A stretch of DNA of 64,000 bases from an uncultured Flavobacteriaceae bacterium. GTDB taxonomy: Bacteria > Bacteroidota > Bacteroidia > Flavobacteriales > Flavobacteriaceae. A program made the translations under genes and the position numbers. The DNA lies in NCBI GenBank assembly GCA_947497245.1, contig CANMFO010000004.1, forward strand, positions 307,759 to 371,758, written 5' to 3'. Below, in pieces: positions 1 through 9,577 of the stretch. Position 1 is the first letter of the stretch. Each line of letters opens with the position of its first letter. The notes beneath the pieces are model-generated. The model was not told where the DNA came from, searched no databases, and saw only the letters and a program-made list of their open reading frames with translations.

Positions 1-1
1 T

Positions 2-922
2 CTTACCACAAGTCTGGATAAAAAATCCGCTGCGTTCAAGAATGTACTTAAAATGGGCAGAACCCAACTTCAAGATGCCGTACCCATGTCCTTGGGCGAT
101 GAGTTTGGGGCTTGGTCCACAAATCTAAAAGAGGAAACGAAAAACCTAAAGCATTGCCGCGATCTGATTTTGGAGGTCAACCTTGGAGCCACGGCTATTG
201 GAACTGGCGTAAATGCCCCGGATGGGTATTCTGAATTGGCCATCGGTTTCTTGCAACAGTATACCAAGGCAAGTTTTGTCAGGGCCGAGAACTTGATAGA
301 GGCCACTTCGGATTGTGGTGCCTATGTAATGATATCGGGAGCACTAAAAAGAACGGGAGTGAAACTCTCAAAAATATGCAATGACCTTCGACTACTTTCT
401 TCCGGGCCCCGTTGCGGATTAAATGAGATCAACCTGCCCGAAATGCAGGCAGGTTCGTCCATTATGCCGGCAAAAGTAAATCCTGTTATCCCGGAAGTGG
501 CAAACCAAGTTTGCTTTAAGATTATTGGGAATGATGTTGCCATTTCATTCGCTGCCGAGGCCGGACAACTACAACTTAATGTGATGGAGCCGGTAATTGC
601 ACAATGCATGTTCGAATCTGTGGAATTGCTTTCCAACGCTTGTGTTACCCTAGCTGAAAAGTGTATCGATGGTATTACGGCCAATGAAGAGCACACCAAG
701 CAAATGGTATTTAATTCCGTAGGAATCATCACTTTCTTAAATCCATATATCGGCCATCATATGGGCGACATTTTGGGTAAGGAAGCGGTTGCCACTGGCA
801 AGAATATTCGAGAATTGGTGCTTGAAAAAGAGCTGCTTTCCGAAGAGGAATTGGATAAAATTCTGAGCGTGGAAAACCTGATGCACCCGAAGTATACTGC
901 AACGCTGCACAAACAAGATTGA
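2..922 (+). CDS. aspA: Aspartate ammonia-lyase, C-terminal part (5' end outside window)
   Basis: Cytoplasmic aspartase deaminates L-aspartate to fumarate and ammonia. The reading frame is open from the first bases of the window, so the N-terminal part is missing; about 306 residues remain of a family usually near 470. The fumarase/aspartase superfamily signature [11 protein letters not shown] is encoded at about 452-484 and carries the mobile catalytic-loop serine; the start of the visible part reads [16 protein letters not shown], also typical of this superfamily. Fumarase C is the main alternative, but the asparaginase gene 40 bp downstream favours aspartase. It likely heads or belongs to an operon with ansB and the fumarate reductase/succinate dehydrogenase genes, whose substrate it produces. 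Confidence 0.88.
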   Translation, partial: LTTSLDKKSAAFKNVLKMGRTQLQDAVPMSLGDEFGAWSTNLKEETKNLKHCRDLILEVNLGATAIGTGVNAPDGYSELAIGFLQQYTKASFVRAENLIEATSDCGAYVMISGALKRTGVKLSKICNDLRLLSSGPRCGLNEINLPEMQAGSSIMPAKVNPVIPEVANQVCFKIIGNDVAISFAAEAGQLQLNVMEPVIAQCMFESVELLSNACVTLAEKCIDGITANEEHTKQMVFNSVGIITFLNPYIGHHMGDILGKEAVATGKNIRELVLEKELLSEEELDKILSVENLMHPKYTATLHKQD

Positions 923-962
923 CTATCCACAGGACAAATAGTTACATAAAAATTCATTAATT

Positions 963-2033
963 ATGAAAGTGCTAAAAATGAAAATGATGGCTTTCCTAAT
1001 GGTGGTATCTATGGCCGCCTTCGGACTTGCCCAAGACACAGAACTGCCCAACGTTAAGATTCTAGCGACTGGAGGGACCATAGCGGGGTCGGCTTCGTCG
1101 GCCACTTCGGGGAGTTACGCCGCCGGTCAGGTTGGTATTCAGACCATGATCAATGCAGTGCCCGGCATAGAAAAATTGGCCGATGTCTCCGGAGAACAAA
1201 TTGCCAACGTTGGTTCACAGGATATATCAGTGGAGATCTGGTTAAAATTGGCGAATCGAATCAATGAATTGTTGGCTTCCGACGATGTCGATGGAATAGT
1301 CGTAACCCATGGTACGGATACACAGGAAGAGACGGCCTATTTTTTGAGCTTGGTGGTGAAAAGTGACAAACCTGTGGTTACGACAGGGTCCATGCGTTCC
1401 TCGACCTCCATAAGTGCCGAAGGTCCGTTGAACCTATATAATGCGGTCGCGATAGCATCAAACCCGGACGCCAAGGGAAAAGGTGTGATGGTATCGCTCA
1501 ATGACCAAATACATGCCGCTCGGGATGTAAGCAAAATGAACACTACCAATGTGAACAGTTTTCAATCGCCCATTAAAGGAATGTTGGGAGGTGTGTTTTA
1601 TGGCAGATTGGGTTTTTTTCGTGAGCCAAATACAAAATTTGGGAACAGCAGTAAGTTTTCAATCTCCGGGGTCAAAGAACTGCCCCGTGTTGATATTGTT
1701 TATGCCTATGCGGATATGTCTCCAGATTTAATAGATATGCATGTAAAAGCCGGTGCCAAAGGTATCATAATTGCCGGCGTCGGGAATGGCAACATGACGG
1801 ATGCAATCTTGAAAGCGGCAAAAAAAGCCTATGAAGACCATGGTGTAATCGTTGTTAGGAGCACCCGTGCGGCCACCGGATGGGTTTTGCGCGACAATGA
1901 ATTTAAAGATGATGATTACCACACAATTGTATCGGGGGATTTAAATCCCGCCAAAGCACGAATTTTACTAATGCTTGCGATTTCCAATGGCGAAAAACTG
2001 GGTAAAATGCAAGAGCTGTTCGATACCTATTGA
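963..2033 (+). CDS. ansB: Type II (periplasmic) L-asparaginase
   Basis: Hydrolyses L-asparagine to aspartate and ammonia. The 356-residue product starts with a hydrophobic signal peptide ending near GLAQ (residue 24), so it should be exported to the periplasm. Both asparaginase active-site signatures are visible: TGGTIAGS around residues 36-43 (nucleophile Thr39) and VVTHGTDTQEET around 113-124 (Thr118-Asp119 pair). Length matches type II enzymes. It follows aspA by 40 bp and precedes sdhC by 17 bp. The aspartate it forms is the substrate of the upstream lyase, so the two make an asparagine-to-fumarate route. Some members of the family also hydrolyse glutamine; this cannot be settled from sequence. 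Confidence 0.93.
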   Translation: MKVLKMKMMAFLMVVSMAAFGLAQDTELPNVKILATGGTIAGSASSATSGSYAAGQVGIQTMINAVPGIEKLADVSGEQIANVGSQDISVEIWLKLANRINELLASDDVDGIVVTHGTDTQEETAYFLSLVVKSDKPVVTTGSMRSSTSISAEGPLNLYNAVAIASNPDAKGKGVMVSLNDQIHAARDVSKMNTTNVNSFQSPIKGMLGGVFYGRLGFFREPNTKFGNSSKFSISGVKELPRVDIVYAYADMSPDLIDMHVKAGAKGIIIAGVGNGNMTDAILKAAKKAYEDHGVIVVRSTRAATGWVLRDNEFKDDDYHTIVSGDLNPAKARILLMLAISNGEKLGKMQELFDTY

Positions 2034-2050
2034 TTCAACAAAAATGAATT

Positions 2051-2719
2051 ATGGCCCTTAACCAATTGTTTTTTAGAAAAACCATTATCGCAGCTACAGG
2101 ATTGTTTTTGTGCATTTTCCTTGTGGTTCATTTATCCGCGAATTGTATTTTGCTGCTGCCCGAAGAAACCGCAAGAAGTTTATACAATTCGTATTCGACC
2201 ACTTTGCGGGAAAGCCCTTTGATAAAGATCGTCGCCTATTTGTTATACCTATCCATAATTCTTCATGTGGTGTTCGCATTGCTGATCACTATTGCAAACA
2301 GAAAGGCAAAGCCACAGAAATATGTGATGAACAGTTCCAGGGAAAACAGCACATGGACTTCTCAAAACATGGGACTTATCGGTACTATGATCCTACTTTT
2401 TATTGTGGTGCACTTGGCTAATTTTTGGGCACGCATTAAATTGGGTATGGGCGATGCCGTAGGGTTGGATGCTGCGGGGAACGTTGATGTCTACGAAGTG
2501 ACCAGCAGTCTGTTCCACAATATCTATTATGTGATTTTCTATACCGTATTGGCAATTCCATTGGCATTGCATCTGCATCACGGCTTCAAAAGCGCTTTTA
2601 AAACCCTAGGGTTCTACCATAAAAAAGGGCTTCGTATTGTTGCCAAGATAGCTTTGGTCTATGCCATCGTTATGGGCGTAGGTTTTGGGATCATACCTTT
2701 TATTGTTTATTCCAAATAG
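2051..2719 (+). CDS. sdhC: Succinate dehydrogenase/fumarate reductase cytochrome b subunit
   Basis: Di-haem membrane anchor of a type-B succinate:quinone oxidoreductase. The 222 residues contain about five hydrophobic segments (near residues 12-32, 58-80, 108-128, 155-175 and 195-218) with histidines placed for haem ligation, for example HLSAN, HVVFA, HLANF and HLHHG. A single fused cytochrome b of this size is usual in Bacteroidota, replacing separate SdhC and SdhD. The flavoprotein gene starts 9 bp downstream, indicating co-translation of the complex in the usual C-A-B order. Whether the complex works as dehydrogenase or fumarate reductase is not decided by the sequence; the aspA-ansB neighbourhood suggests fumarate as substrate. 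Confidence 0.9.
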   Translation: MALNQLFFRKTIIAATGLFLCIFLVVHLSANCILLLPEETARSLYNSYSTTLRESPLIKIVAYLLYLSIILHVVFALLITIANRKAKPQKYVMNSSRENSTWTSQNMGLIGTMILLFIVVHLANFWARIKLGMGDAVGLDAAGNVDVYEVTSSLFHNIYYVIFYTVLAIPLALHLHHGFKSAFKTLGFYHKKGLRIVAKIALVYAIVMGVGFGIIPFIVYSK

Positions 2720-2728
2720 CGGGCAAAG

Positions 2729-4639
2729 ATGAAGTTAAATACGAAAATTCCGGAAGGTAGGCTAGAGGATAAATGGCGAAATTATCAGGTGAAGGCACAA
2801 TTGATAAACCCGGCCAATAAAAAGAAACTCAGTGTCATTGTGGTTGGTTCGGGATTATCGGGTGCCGGGGCCGCATCTACATTGGCCGAATTAGGGTATG
2901 ATATAAAATGTTTCTGCTATCAAGATTCAGCTAGGCGCGCGCATTCTGTGGCGGCCCAGGGGGGCATAAACGCCGCTAAAAATTATCAGCATGATGGCGA
3001 CAGTGTTTGGCGCATGTTCTACGATACCTTAAAGGGAGGGGATTTTAGGTCTAGGGAAGCCAATACCTATCGACTTGCCGAGCTTTCGGCGCCCCTCATT
3101 GATCATTATGTGCAGCAGGGCGTACCCTTCGCTCGTGAATACGGTGGCACACTGGTCAACCGGAGTTTCGGTGGTGTGCAGGTGCAAAGGACCTTTTATG
3201 CCAGAGGTCAAACCGGACAGCAATTATTAATGGCCGCCTATTCACAGTTGTATAAAATGGTACGTGCCAAAAAGGTTGAAATGTTTCCGCGAAGTGAGAT
3301 GTTGGACCTGGTGCTAATAGACGGAAAAGCTAAAGGGATCATCGTTCGTGATTTGGTAACAGGTGAACTCAGGCGCTATGCGGCCGATGCCGTAGTTTTG
3401 GCTACGGGGGGGTATTCAAGAGTATTTAGACTATCTACCCTGGCAATCGGATGCAATGGCAGTGCTTTATGGAAGGCCCATAAGAAGGGCGCATATTTTG
3501 GAGCTCCTAGTTTTACCCAAATACACCCCACGGCCCTGCCGCAATCCAGCGAGGCCCAATCAAAGCTTACTTTGATGTCCGAATCCCTACGGAACGATGG
3601 AAGAATTTGGGTGCCCGATCAAAAAGATGATACGCGGAAAGCCAACGATATTCCCGAAGAGGAAAGGGATTACTATTTGGAGCGGCGATACCCTAGTTTT
3701 GGAAATTTGGCCCCCAGGGATATAGCATCGCGCGCTGCCAAAGAGCGCATTGATGCAGGTTTTGGCGTGGGAAGGTTAAAGAATGCCGTTTATCTCGATT
3801 TCAAACACGCCATAGAAAAATTTGGTTTGGAAACTATAAAAGATCGCTATGGCAACCTGTTTAAGATGTACAAGAAGATTACGGGTATTGATGCCTACAA
3901 AGAACCCATGCAAATTTCCCCGGCCGCACATTTCTCCATGGGAGGGCTTTGGGTGGATTATGAATTAATGACGACCGTTCCCGGCTTATATGCCATTGGA
4001 GAATGTAATTTCTCAGATCATGGCGCCAATCGTTTAGGGGCCAACTCCCTGTTGCAGGCCAGCGTCGATGGATACTTCATACTTCCCAATACGATAAACA
4101 ATTATTTGGCCAATGAAATTAAGGCAGACCATCCCACAATAGCCCATCCGGAGTTTGATAAAGCGGAGAAGGAAGTGAAAGCAAATATTGACCGCATCCT
4201 TGCTGTAAAAGGTACAAAGACCGTAGACCATTTCCATAGGGAATTGGGCAAGGTCATGTGGCAAGAGTGCGCCATGAGCCGAAATAAAGCGGGATTGGAA
4301 AAAGCTATTTCACAAATAAAGGGAATTCGAGATGCTTTTTGGAACGATGTAAAAGTCACCGGAAGGGGTAACGAACTTAATACAGAACTGGAAAAGGCTT
4401 TGCGATTGGCGGATTTTATAGAACTGGGGATTTTGATGTGTACGGATGCCCTGGAGCGAGACGAGTCTTGCGGGGCACATTTTCGTGAGGAATTCCAAAC
4501 CGATGAGGGAGAAGCGGTCCGGGTAGATGAGGAGTATTCCTATGTGTCCGCTTGGGAATATGACAGGGGAGACTTCAAGCTTCATAAGGAAGCACTGGAA
4601 TTCGAATTCGTAAAACCATCGGTAAGAAGTTATAAATAG
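2729..4639 (+). CDS. sdhA: Succinate dehydrogenase/fumarate reductase flavoprotein subunit
   Basis: Catalytic FAD subunit interconverting succinate and fumarate at the membrane. The 636-residue protein has an N-terminal dinucleotide-binding glycine motif ([10 protein letters not shown], residues 41-50), and the [11 protein letters not shown] stretch contains His72, the expected covalent FAD-attachment histidine. Substrate-site motifs QIHPTALP and APRDIASR are present, and the C-terminal half ends with the usual capping domain. Size and sequence style match the Bacteroidota type-B enzyme. It sits 9 bp after the cytochrome b gene and 6 bp before the iron-sulphur gene, so the three form a translationally coupled C-A-B operon. 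Confidence 0.94.
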   Translation: MKLNTKIPEGRLEDKWRNYQVKAQLINPANKKKLSVIVVGSGLSGAGAASTLAELGYDIKCFCYQDSARRAHSVAAQGGINAAKNYQHDGDSVWRMFYDTLKGGDFRSREANTYRLAELSAPLIDHYVQQGVPFAREYGGTLVNRSFGGVQVQRTFYARGQTGQQLLMAAYSQLYKMVRAKKVEMFPRSEMLDLVLIDGKAKGIIVRDLVTGELRRYAADAVVLATGGYSRVFRLSTLAIGCNGSALWKAHKKGAYFGAPSFTQIHPTALPQSSEAQSKLTLMSESLRNDGRIWVPDQKDDTRKANDIPEEERDYYLERRYPSFGNLAPRDIASRAAKERIDAGFGVGRLKNAVYLDFKHAIEKFGLETIKDRYGNLFKMYKKITGIDAYKEPMQISPAAHFSMGGLWVDYELMTTVPGLYAIGECNFSDHGANRLGANSLLQASVDGYFILPNTINNYLANEIKADHPTIAHPEFDKAEKEVKANIDRILAVKGTKTVDHFHRELGKVMWQECAMSRNKAGLEKAISQIKGIRDAFWNDVKVTGRGNELNTELEKALRLADFIELGILMCTDALERDESCGAHFREEFQTDEGEAVRVDEEYSYVSAWEYDRGDFKLHKEALEFEFVKPSVRSYK

Positions 4640-4645
4640 GATGCC

Positions 4646-5389
4646 ATGAAAGTAACATTCAAAATTTGGAGACAAGAGGGCCCGGACGATAAGGGTGCTA
4701 TTCGGGCATATGAAGTTGACGGGTTAACAGAAGACATGTCCTTTCTTGAGGCATTGGACCATTTGAACGAACTGCTTGTCCTTAAGGACGAAAAGGTAAT
4801 TGCATTTGAATACGACTGCCGTGAGGGAATCTGTGGACAATGCGGGGTATTCATCAATGGTCGTGCGCACGGTCCACATGATAATATGACGACCTGCCAG
4901 TTGCACATGCGCAGTTTTAAGGACGGCGATACCATTGTAGTAGAGCCATGGCGAGCGGCATCTTTTCCGGTGATCAAAGACCTTATTGTAGACCGTTCCG
5001 CTTTTGATCGGATTATTGAACAAGGTGCCTTTATCAGTTCCAAAACGGGTACGGCCCCAGAGGCAAATGCCATCCCCATACCCAAGGAAGTTTCGGACAG
5101 GGCAATGGATGCTGCCGCCTGTATAGGCTGCGGAGCTTGCGTAGCTACTTGTAAAAATTCTTCGGCCGCACTGTTTACCTCGGCCAAAATCAATCATTTA
5201 AATGGTTTGCCGCAAGGCCGTGCAGAAGAGCACAAACGGGTTGCGGAAATGACCTATCAAATGGAAATCGAAGGTTTTGGCAGTTGCACCTTTACAGGGG
5301 CCTGCGAGGTAGAATGTCCCGAGGGGATCTCCATAATAAATATCGCTGAGATGAATGCAAGGGTTACAAAGTCAAAAGTATTTGGATAA
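4646..5389 (+). CDS. sdhB: Succinate dehydrogenase/fumarate reductase iron-sulphur subunit
   Basis: Electron-transfer subunit carrying three iron-sulphur clusters between the FAD of SdhA and the quinone-reducing cytochrome b. In 247 residues, a plant-ferredoxin-type [2Fe-2S] site is formed by Cys58, Cys63, Cys66 and Cys84. The second domain has CIGCGACVATC (Cys159, 162, 165, 169) and SCTFTGACEVECPEG (Cys214, 220, 224), together supplying a [4Fe-4S] and a [3Fe-4S] or [4Fe-4S] cluster. The first ATG, 6 bp after sdhA, gives the normal N-terminus. An outer-membrane porin-like gene follows 18 bp later. Confidence 0.94.
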   Translation: MKVTFKIWRQEGPDDKGAIRAYEVDGLTEDMSFLEALDHLNELLVLKDEKVIAFEYDCREGICGQCGVFINGRAHGPHDNMTTCQLHMRSFKDGDTIVVEPWRAASFPVIKDLIVDRSAFDRIIEQGAFISSKTGTAPEANAIPIPKEVSDRAMDAAACIGCGACVATCKNSSAALFTSAKINHLNGLPQGRAEEHKRVAEMTYQMEIEGFGSCTFTGACEVECPEGISIINIAEMNARVTKSKVFG

Positions 5390-5407
5390 AAAATTAAATC
5401 AAACCCT

Positions 5408-6544
5408 ATGAAGAAGTTGGTAACTACATACGGAAAAACCATATTGCTGATTGCCGCTTTGCTCCTGATACAGGGAATAAAAGCGCAGACACAACAAGAT
5501 AAAAAAGCATCCGACACGAATTGGATCGATGAGATTACCTCAAGGGTCACTCCCTATGGAAGTCTCCGAATTGGAGCAGGTTTTGCCGAAAAAGGTGAAA
5601 TCGGAATTTCAAACAATGCGCCACGTATTGGTTTAAGGCTAAAACACGCACTTTCAAAAAACGAAGCCGATAATTTCAATGTTATTGGTCGAATAGAATT
5701 AGGGCTAAACTTGGTCTCCAGGGATGAAACCGTGGAATTTGCCGTAGACCCCGGAGCCGGTATTACCCAAGTAGGCGATGCCGTATTTACCAGACTAGGT
5801 TTTGCGGGCTTTTCATATAGGGATTTTGAACTCACCTTTGGGAAACAAAATTCAGTATACTATGAATTGGGCGCTAATCAGGTGGATAAATTCTCGGCTT
5901 TCGGCGGTGCTGCCATCGGCGTATGGAATATTTCAGATGGGGGTGTTTCTGGAACGGGAAGGGCCAATCAGCTGTTAAAACTGGGTTACGCCAGTTCGGG
6001 CTTGAAGATGGGAATTCAAGGACAGGCAAGGAATATATCGACGAATAGTAAATCAATTGACACCTATGGTTTTGGAGCGAGCTATACAATTGATGGATTT
6101 GCAGTGGGCTTAGGATACAATAAAGTACTCGATGGGGTCGATGATCCATTGCCCAATCAGGCCAAGGATGGCGACGAGGCTTTTGTCGCATCGGCCTCCT
6201 ACGAAAAAGATAGGTTTTCGGTGGCAGCGGCCTATGCCAATTTAAAACAGCACCAAAGCTTAGGGGATACTTTTTACGATGCATCGGGAATCGAATTTTA
6301 TCTGGGCTATGTCTTTTCCAAAAACAAACGTTGGAAGGCTGCCACTGGGTTCAACTATCTTACCCCCGACGATGGTTCGGGATTAGGGGATTTTAATACC
6401 GCATTTGCTATTGGCGAAGTCAGCTATGCGTTCAAAAAAGGAAGCAAAATATTTGCTGCGGCCAAGATTGACCAAAGCAAAGATACACTGGGCGATAATA
6501 GGAATCAAAGTGTATTTGGAATTGGGATCAAATTTGATTTCTAA
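5408..6544 (+). CDS. Porin-like outer-membrane beta-barrel protein
   Basis: The 378-residue product has a cleavable signal peptide (to about residue 26, ending IKAQ) followed by alternating hydrophobic/polar strands rich in glycine and aromatic residues and a C-terminal GIGIKFDF, ending in phenylalanine as outer-membrane barrels do. It resembles the Gram-negative trimeric porin superfamily (PYGSLRIGAGF near residue 50, LTFGKQNSVYYELG near 145). Its place directly after sdhCAB and ansB (18 bp gap) suggests it admits small anionic substrates such as aspartate or dicarboxylates; that is inference from context. A general porin role is equally possible. Confidence 0.72.
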   Translation: MKKLVTTYGKTILLIAALLLIQGIKAQTQQDKKASDTNWIDEITSRVTPYGSLRIGAGFAEKGEIGISNNAPRIGLRLKHALSKNEADNFNVIGRIELGLNLVSRDETVEFAVDPGAGITQVGDAVFTRLGFAGFSYRDFELTFGKQNSVYYELGANQVDKFSAFGGAAIGVWNISDGGVSGTGRANQLLKLGYASSGLKMGIQGQARNISTNSKSIDTYGFGASYTIDGFAVGLGYNKVLDGVDDPLPNQAKDGDEAFVASASYEKDRFSVAAAYANLKQHQSLGDTFYDASGIEFYLGYVFSKNKRWKAATGFNYLTPDDGSGLGDFNTAFAIGEVSYAFKKGSKIFAAAKIDQSKDTLGDNRNQSVFGIGIKFDF

Positions 6545-6563
6545 TCGAATATATAAACCAAAA

Positions 6564-7184
6564 ATGCCAATGGGATTTTTCGATATTCTTGACATGTTAG
6601 GTACCATTGCTTTCGCCATTTCCGGGGCTTTGATGGCCATTAAGCGAGAAATGGATGTTTTCGGCATCTTCATTGTGGCATTCGTTACGGCATTGGGCGG
6701 AGGCATCTTAAGGGATGTCTTTATTGGAAATACGCCGGTGTGGTGGATGGGGCACTTCTACGTGGTCCATTTTATAAGCATCTCCGTTCTTTTGGCCATA
6801 TTGTTTCGAAATAAGATATATTTTTTGACGAAATCACTTTTTATTTTCGATACCATAGGCCTTGCCATATTTACTATTAGTGGCGTGCAAATTGGTGTTT
6901 CTGCGGATTTGGATCCAGCGGTAAGTGTTGTGCTCGGAATTATGACCGGATGTTTTGGAGGGGTGATCCGTGATATTTTGTGCAATGAGATCCCAATTAT
7001 TTTTAGAAAGGAAATCTATGCATTGGCCTCTCTTGCCGGTGCGGTATGTTTTATCATTCTGTACTCCCTGAATTTCGATAAGAACATTGCTTATATAAGC
7101 ACGATTGCTCTGGTAGTTGTCATACGGATTTGGGCCGTGAGGTTCGGGATCTCCCTGCCAACCTTTAACATTGAAAAGAAATAA
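6564..7184 (+). CDS. TRIC-family (YadS/UPF0126) cation channel
   Basis: About 206 residues with seven hydrophobic helices and the internal duplication typical of prokaryotic TRIC channels: GALMAIKREMD...ALGGGILRDVF in the first half is echoed by TISGVQIG...GCFGGVIRDIL in the second. The glycine-rich GGG/RD repeats are the hallmark of the family, which forms trimeric monovalent-cation channels in the inner membrane. The frame is open further upstream into the porin gene, but the ATG at 6564 (or 6570) immediately precedes the first helix and is the reasonable start. It lies 19 bp after the porin stop and 23 bp before the PagL-like gene, so is probably in the same transcript. Confidence 0.88.
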   Translation: MPMGFFDILDMLGTIAFAISGALMAIKREMDVFGIFIVAFVTALGGGILRDVFIGNTPVWWMGHFYVVHFISISVLLAILFRNKIYFLTKSLFIFDTIGLAIFTISGVQIGVSADLDPAVSVVLGIMTGCFGGVIRDILCNEIPIIFRKEIYALASLAGAVCFIILYSLNFDKNIAYISTIALVVVIRIWAVRFGISLPTFNIEKK

Positions 7185-7207
7185 AAACTTAAAAAGCCTA
7201 TTCAAAT

Positions 7208-8362
7208 ATGCCGATGACCAGATTGTTTATCATTTCGCTACTTTGTCCTTTCTTCCTGGCCAAGGCCCAGACCATATTAAATGGAGGACCTACCAATAAA
7301 TTTCGTTCGATCGAGGTTAAATCGAATTATGGCAGTTACCTCTATACCGGAACCGCTTTAAGTGAAGCAGGCTTTTTAGATGCGGGTTATGGAGCGATCA
7401 ATGTAAAAATAGGATGGCAATCGAGCAATCCTGAAAGTTGGGTCAGCCATTATAAATATCCCACCTATGGTGTTGGTCTGTACTCTGGCTTTTTGGGAAA
7501 TGCGCAGGTTTTCGGAAACCCAAGTGCCGTATATGGGTTTATGGATTTTCCTATCGGCAATCCGAACCGACGAAACAAATTCAGCATAGAACCCGCTTTG
7601 GGAATAACGTATAACCTACAAGAATACAATGCCGATGAGAACCCTATAAATGATGCGTTTGGAGCTAGGGCCGCAGTTTATTTCGGCCTTGATTTCGGGT
7701 TTGAATATCGTTTCACAAGGGAGTTGGATTTAACCTACGGGGTCGACTTTACCCATTTCAGTAATGGCAGCAGTTATCAACCTAATTTAGGCCTTAATTT
7801 ATTCGGTATCAACCTGGGCGTAAAATACAATTACAACGCCGCTCAACGATTTGTTGATGATGATCCCTATACCAAAAACCTACTTCAGGCACGATTTGAA
7901 TCCCCAGAGAAAACCAAACCGACAAAAATCAACGAAAACGCGATTTCGATATATCTTGCCGGCGGGGGAAAGCAAACCGATGAGGATGGCGGAACCGATA
8001 GACAATTTGGTGTTTTCTCAGGGGTTTTGGACTACGAACATCGCTTCAACGCCATACACGGCTTGGCAGGCGGGTTTGATTTCTTTTATGATAATTCGTT
8101 TCAAGAGTTTGATAAAGCAGCGGATAGAGTTTCGATCGCCGTTCATGCCGGATATGATTTCAATTTTTGGAAAATGGCCATAAAAGCACAGGTAGGCACC
8201 TACATTACCGATGATTTGGGAAAAGGGGCTTTTTTTATGCGACCGGCCCTGCGCTACAACATTAATAAAACGCTATTTGCACAGTTTGGGCTAAAAACCT
8301 TGGATGGGGGAGCAGCGGATTATATTGAATTCGGGGTAGGGTTTAAACCACTTAAATGGTAA
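7208..8362 (+). CDS. PagL-like acyloxyacyl hydrolase / lipid A 3-O-deacylase homologue
   Basis: A 384-residue outer-membrane protein with signal peptide (cleavage near FLAKAQ) and barrel-like strands. Residues encoded around 7750-7800 read THFSNGSSYQPNLGLN, matching the PagL active-site pattern His-x-Ser-Asn...Pro-Asn. In characterised PagL the triad is His/Ser/Glu, with Glu 14 residues after His; here that position appears to be Asn, so catalysis may differ or depend on another acid. The N-terminal half is PagL-like and the C-terminal half (from about residue 240) looks like a second barrel segment, making it about twice the size of Pseudomonas PagL. Its stop overlaps the start of the LpxR-like gene by 7 bp, implying coupled expression of two lipid A-modifying enzymes. 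Confidence 0.75.
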   Translation: MPMTRLFIISLLCPFFLAKAQTILNGGPTNKFRSIEVKSNYGSYLYTGTALSEAGFLDAGYGAINVKIGWQSSNPESWVSHYKYPTYGVGLYSGFLGNAQVFGNPSAVYGFMDFPIGNPNRRNKFSIEPALGITYNLQEYNADENPINDAFGARAAVYFGLDFGFEYRFTRELDLTYGVDFTHFSNGSSYQPNLGLNLFGINLGVKYNYNAAQRFVDDDPYTKNLLQARFESPEKTKPTKINENAISIYLAGGGKQTDEDGGTDRQFGVFSGVLDYEHRFNAIHGLAGGFDFFYDNSFQEFDKAADRVSIAVHAGYDFNFWKMAIKAQVGTYITDDLGKGAFFMRPALRYNINKTLFAQFGLKTLDGGAADYIEFGVGFKPLKW

Positions 8363-9354
8363 GGAAGAAACCTTTCGTTTTCCTTGGAGCAAGGAACTTG
8401 TGCTTTTTAGTTCTTCTTTGGTTTACGATTGGGGCCAGTGCACAAAAGCCAGACAATTTTGACAGAGAGCTCTCTTTCTCCACAGCAAATGACGCCTATG
8501 TAATTTGGCAGAACTCAGATCGGTTTTACAGCTATGGTGTTGGAGCCAATTTAAAATTCAAAAAGAAAAAATTTCTCGGGTTACAAGAGTATTTCCCTGA
8601 AAAGACAGGTTATTTTTTTGAAGTAGGCCTGCGCTTGGAAGGATTCACACCTACAAACAAGACGGTAAGTTCTATTGAAATACAACAAAACACCATTTCC
8701 TTTGATCGTCCGTATGCGGGTTTGTTATTTGGCACTTTTAATATCACCTTTGCTTTTGAACGCGCTTTCTTTAAGGGAGGTGTATTGTTTGGTGTCATGG
8801 GACCTTCGTCCTTAGCGAGCGATTTTCAAGCTTGGTTTCACGATAAGGTCACTGATGACCCGATTTTTGAAGAGTGGCGGTTTCAAGTACCGAATCAACT
8901 CATAGTAAATTTGGACCTTACCTATGCCTACGACTTTATACCACAACAAAAATGGTTCGATGTCTATGGAACGTTCAATACCCGATTGGGAAACCTTTAC
9001 ATTGATGCTACCCCTACTTTGGGGTTACGGCTTGGGAAGTTTAATAGGCTATCTGAGTCCATGGGCATGGATAACAACATCTTATCGAATTCTTCTGGCA
9101 TAGAGTTTTTTTTGCAATCTTCCATTAGCAGCTCGTTAAATATATTCGATGGTACGGCACAGGGGAATTTGTTCAATAGGAATTTTGAACATTCCGTAGA
9201 TGGGTTAAATCCACTAAGTACCATCCTAACACAAAGTGTCTATTTTTCTTCAAGGCGATTCTCTGCCGGAATCGAGCATTACTTTACATTCGGGAAAGTG
9301 GTGCCGCACGAGCGGCACATATATGCGAGAACAATTTTGAAGTATAAATTTTGA
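8356..9354 (+). CDS. LpxR-family lipid A deacylase (outer membrane)
   Basis: A 332-residue protein with an N-terminal signal peptide (ending GASAQK) and a barrel finishing in ARTILKYKF. It carries conserved LpxR-family features: STANDAYVIWQNSDRFYSYG near the mature N-terminus (the Asn-Asp pair corresponds to active-site/Ca-binding residues), SFDRPYAGLLF in the middle, and GVMGPSSLASDFQAWFH with the conserved Ser and His. LpxR removes the 3'-acyloxyacyl group of lipid A in the outer membrane and is calcium dependent in Salmonella. The ATG lies inside the last codons of the PagL-like gene. A 223-bp gap follows, so the operon probably ends here. Confidence 0.8.
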   Translation: MVRKKPFVFLGARNLCFLVLLWFTIGASAQKPDNFDRELSFSTANDAYVIWQNSDRFYSYGVGANLKFKKKKFLGLQEYFPEKTGYFFEVGLRLEGFTPTNKTVSSIEIQQNTISFDRPYAGLLFGTFNITFAFERAFFKGGVLFGVMGPSSLASDFQAWFHDKVTDDPIFEEWRFQVPNQLIVNLDLTYAYDFIPQQKWFDVYGTFNTRLGNLYIDATPTLGLRLGKFNRLSESMGMDNNILSNSSGIEFFLQSSISSSLNIFDGTAQGNLFNRNFEHSVDGLNPLSTILTQSVYFSSRRFSAGIEHYFTFGKVVPHERHIYARTILKYKF

Positions 9355-9577
9355 TAGCTGGCCATGCTATTTCAACACCGATTAAAAATCATGCCAACCC
9401 CGAAAAAAGTATTTTAAGATTTGGCTCAAAGCCATCCAAATCGCTTTGAATTTGAATAATAAGCACTATCTTATATCCTATATTTTCCCTCTTTTTCAAG
9501 ATACCTCCTATATGGTATTGGCGTTGATCGGAATCTATTTGAGGAATGGTTTATAATTAATTCAGAACCGGAACGAA

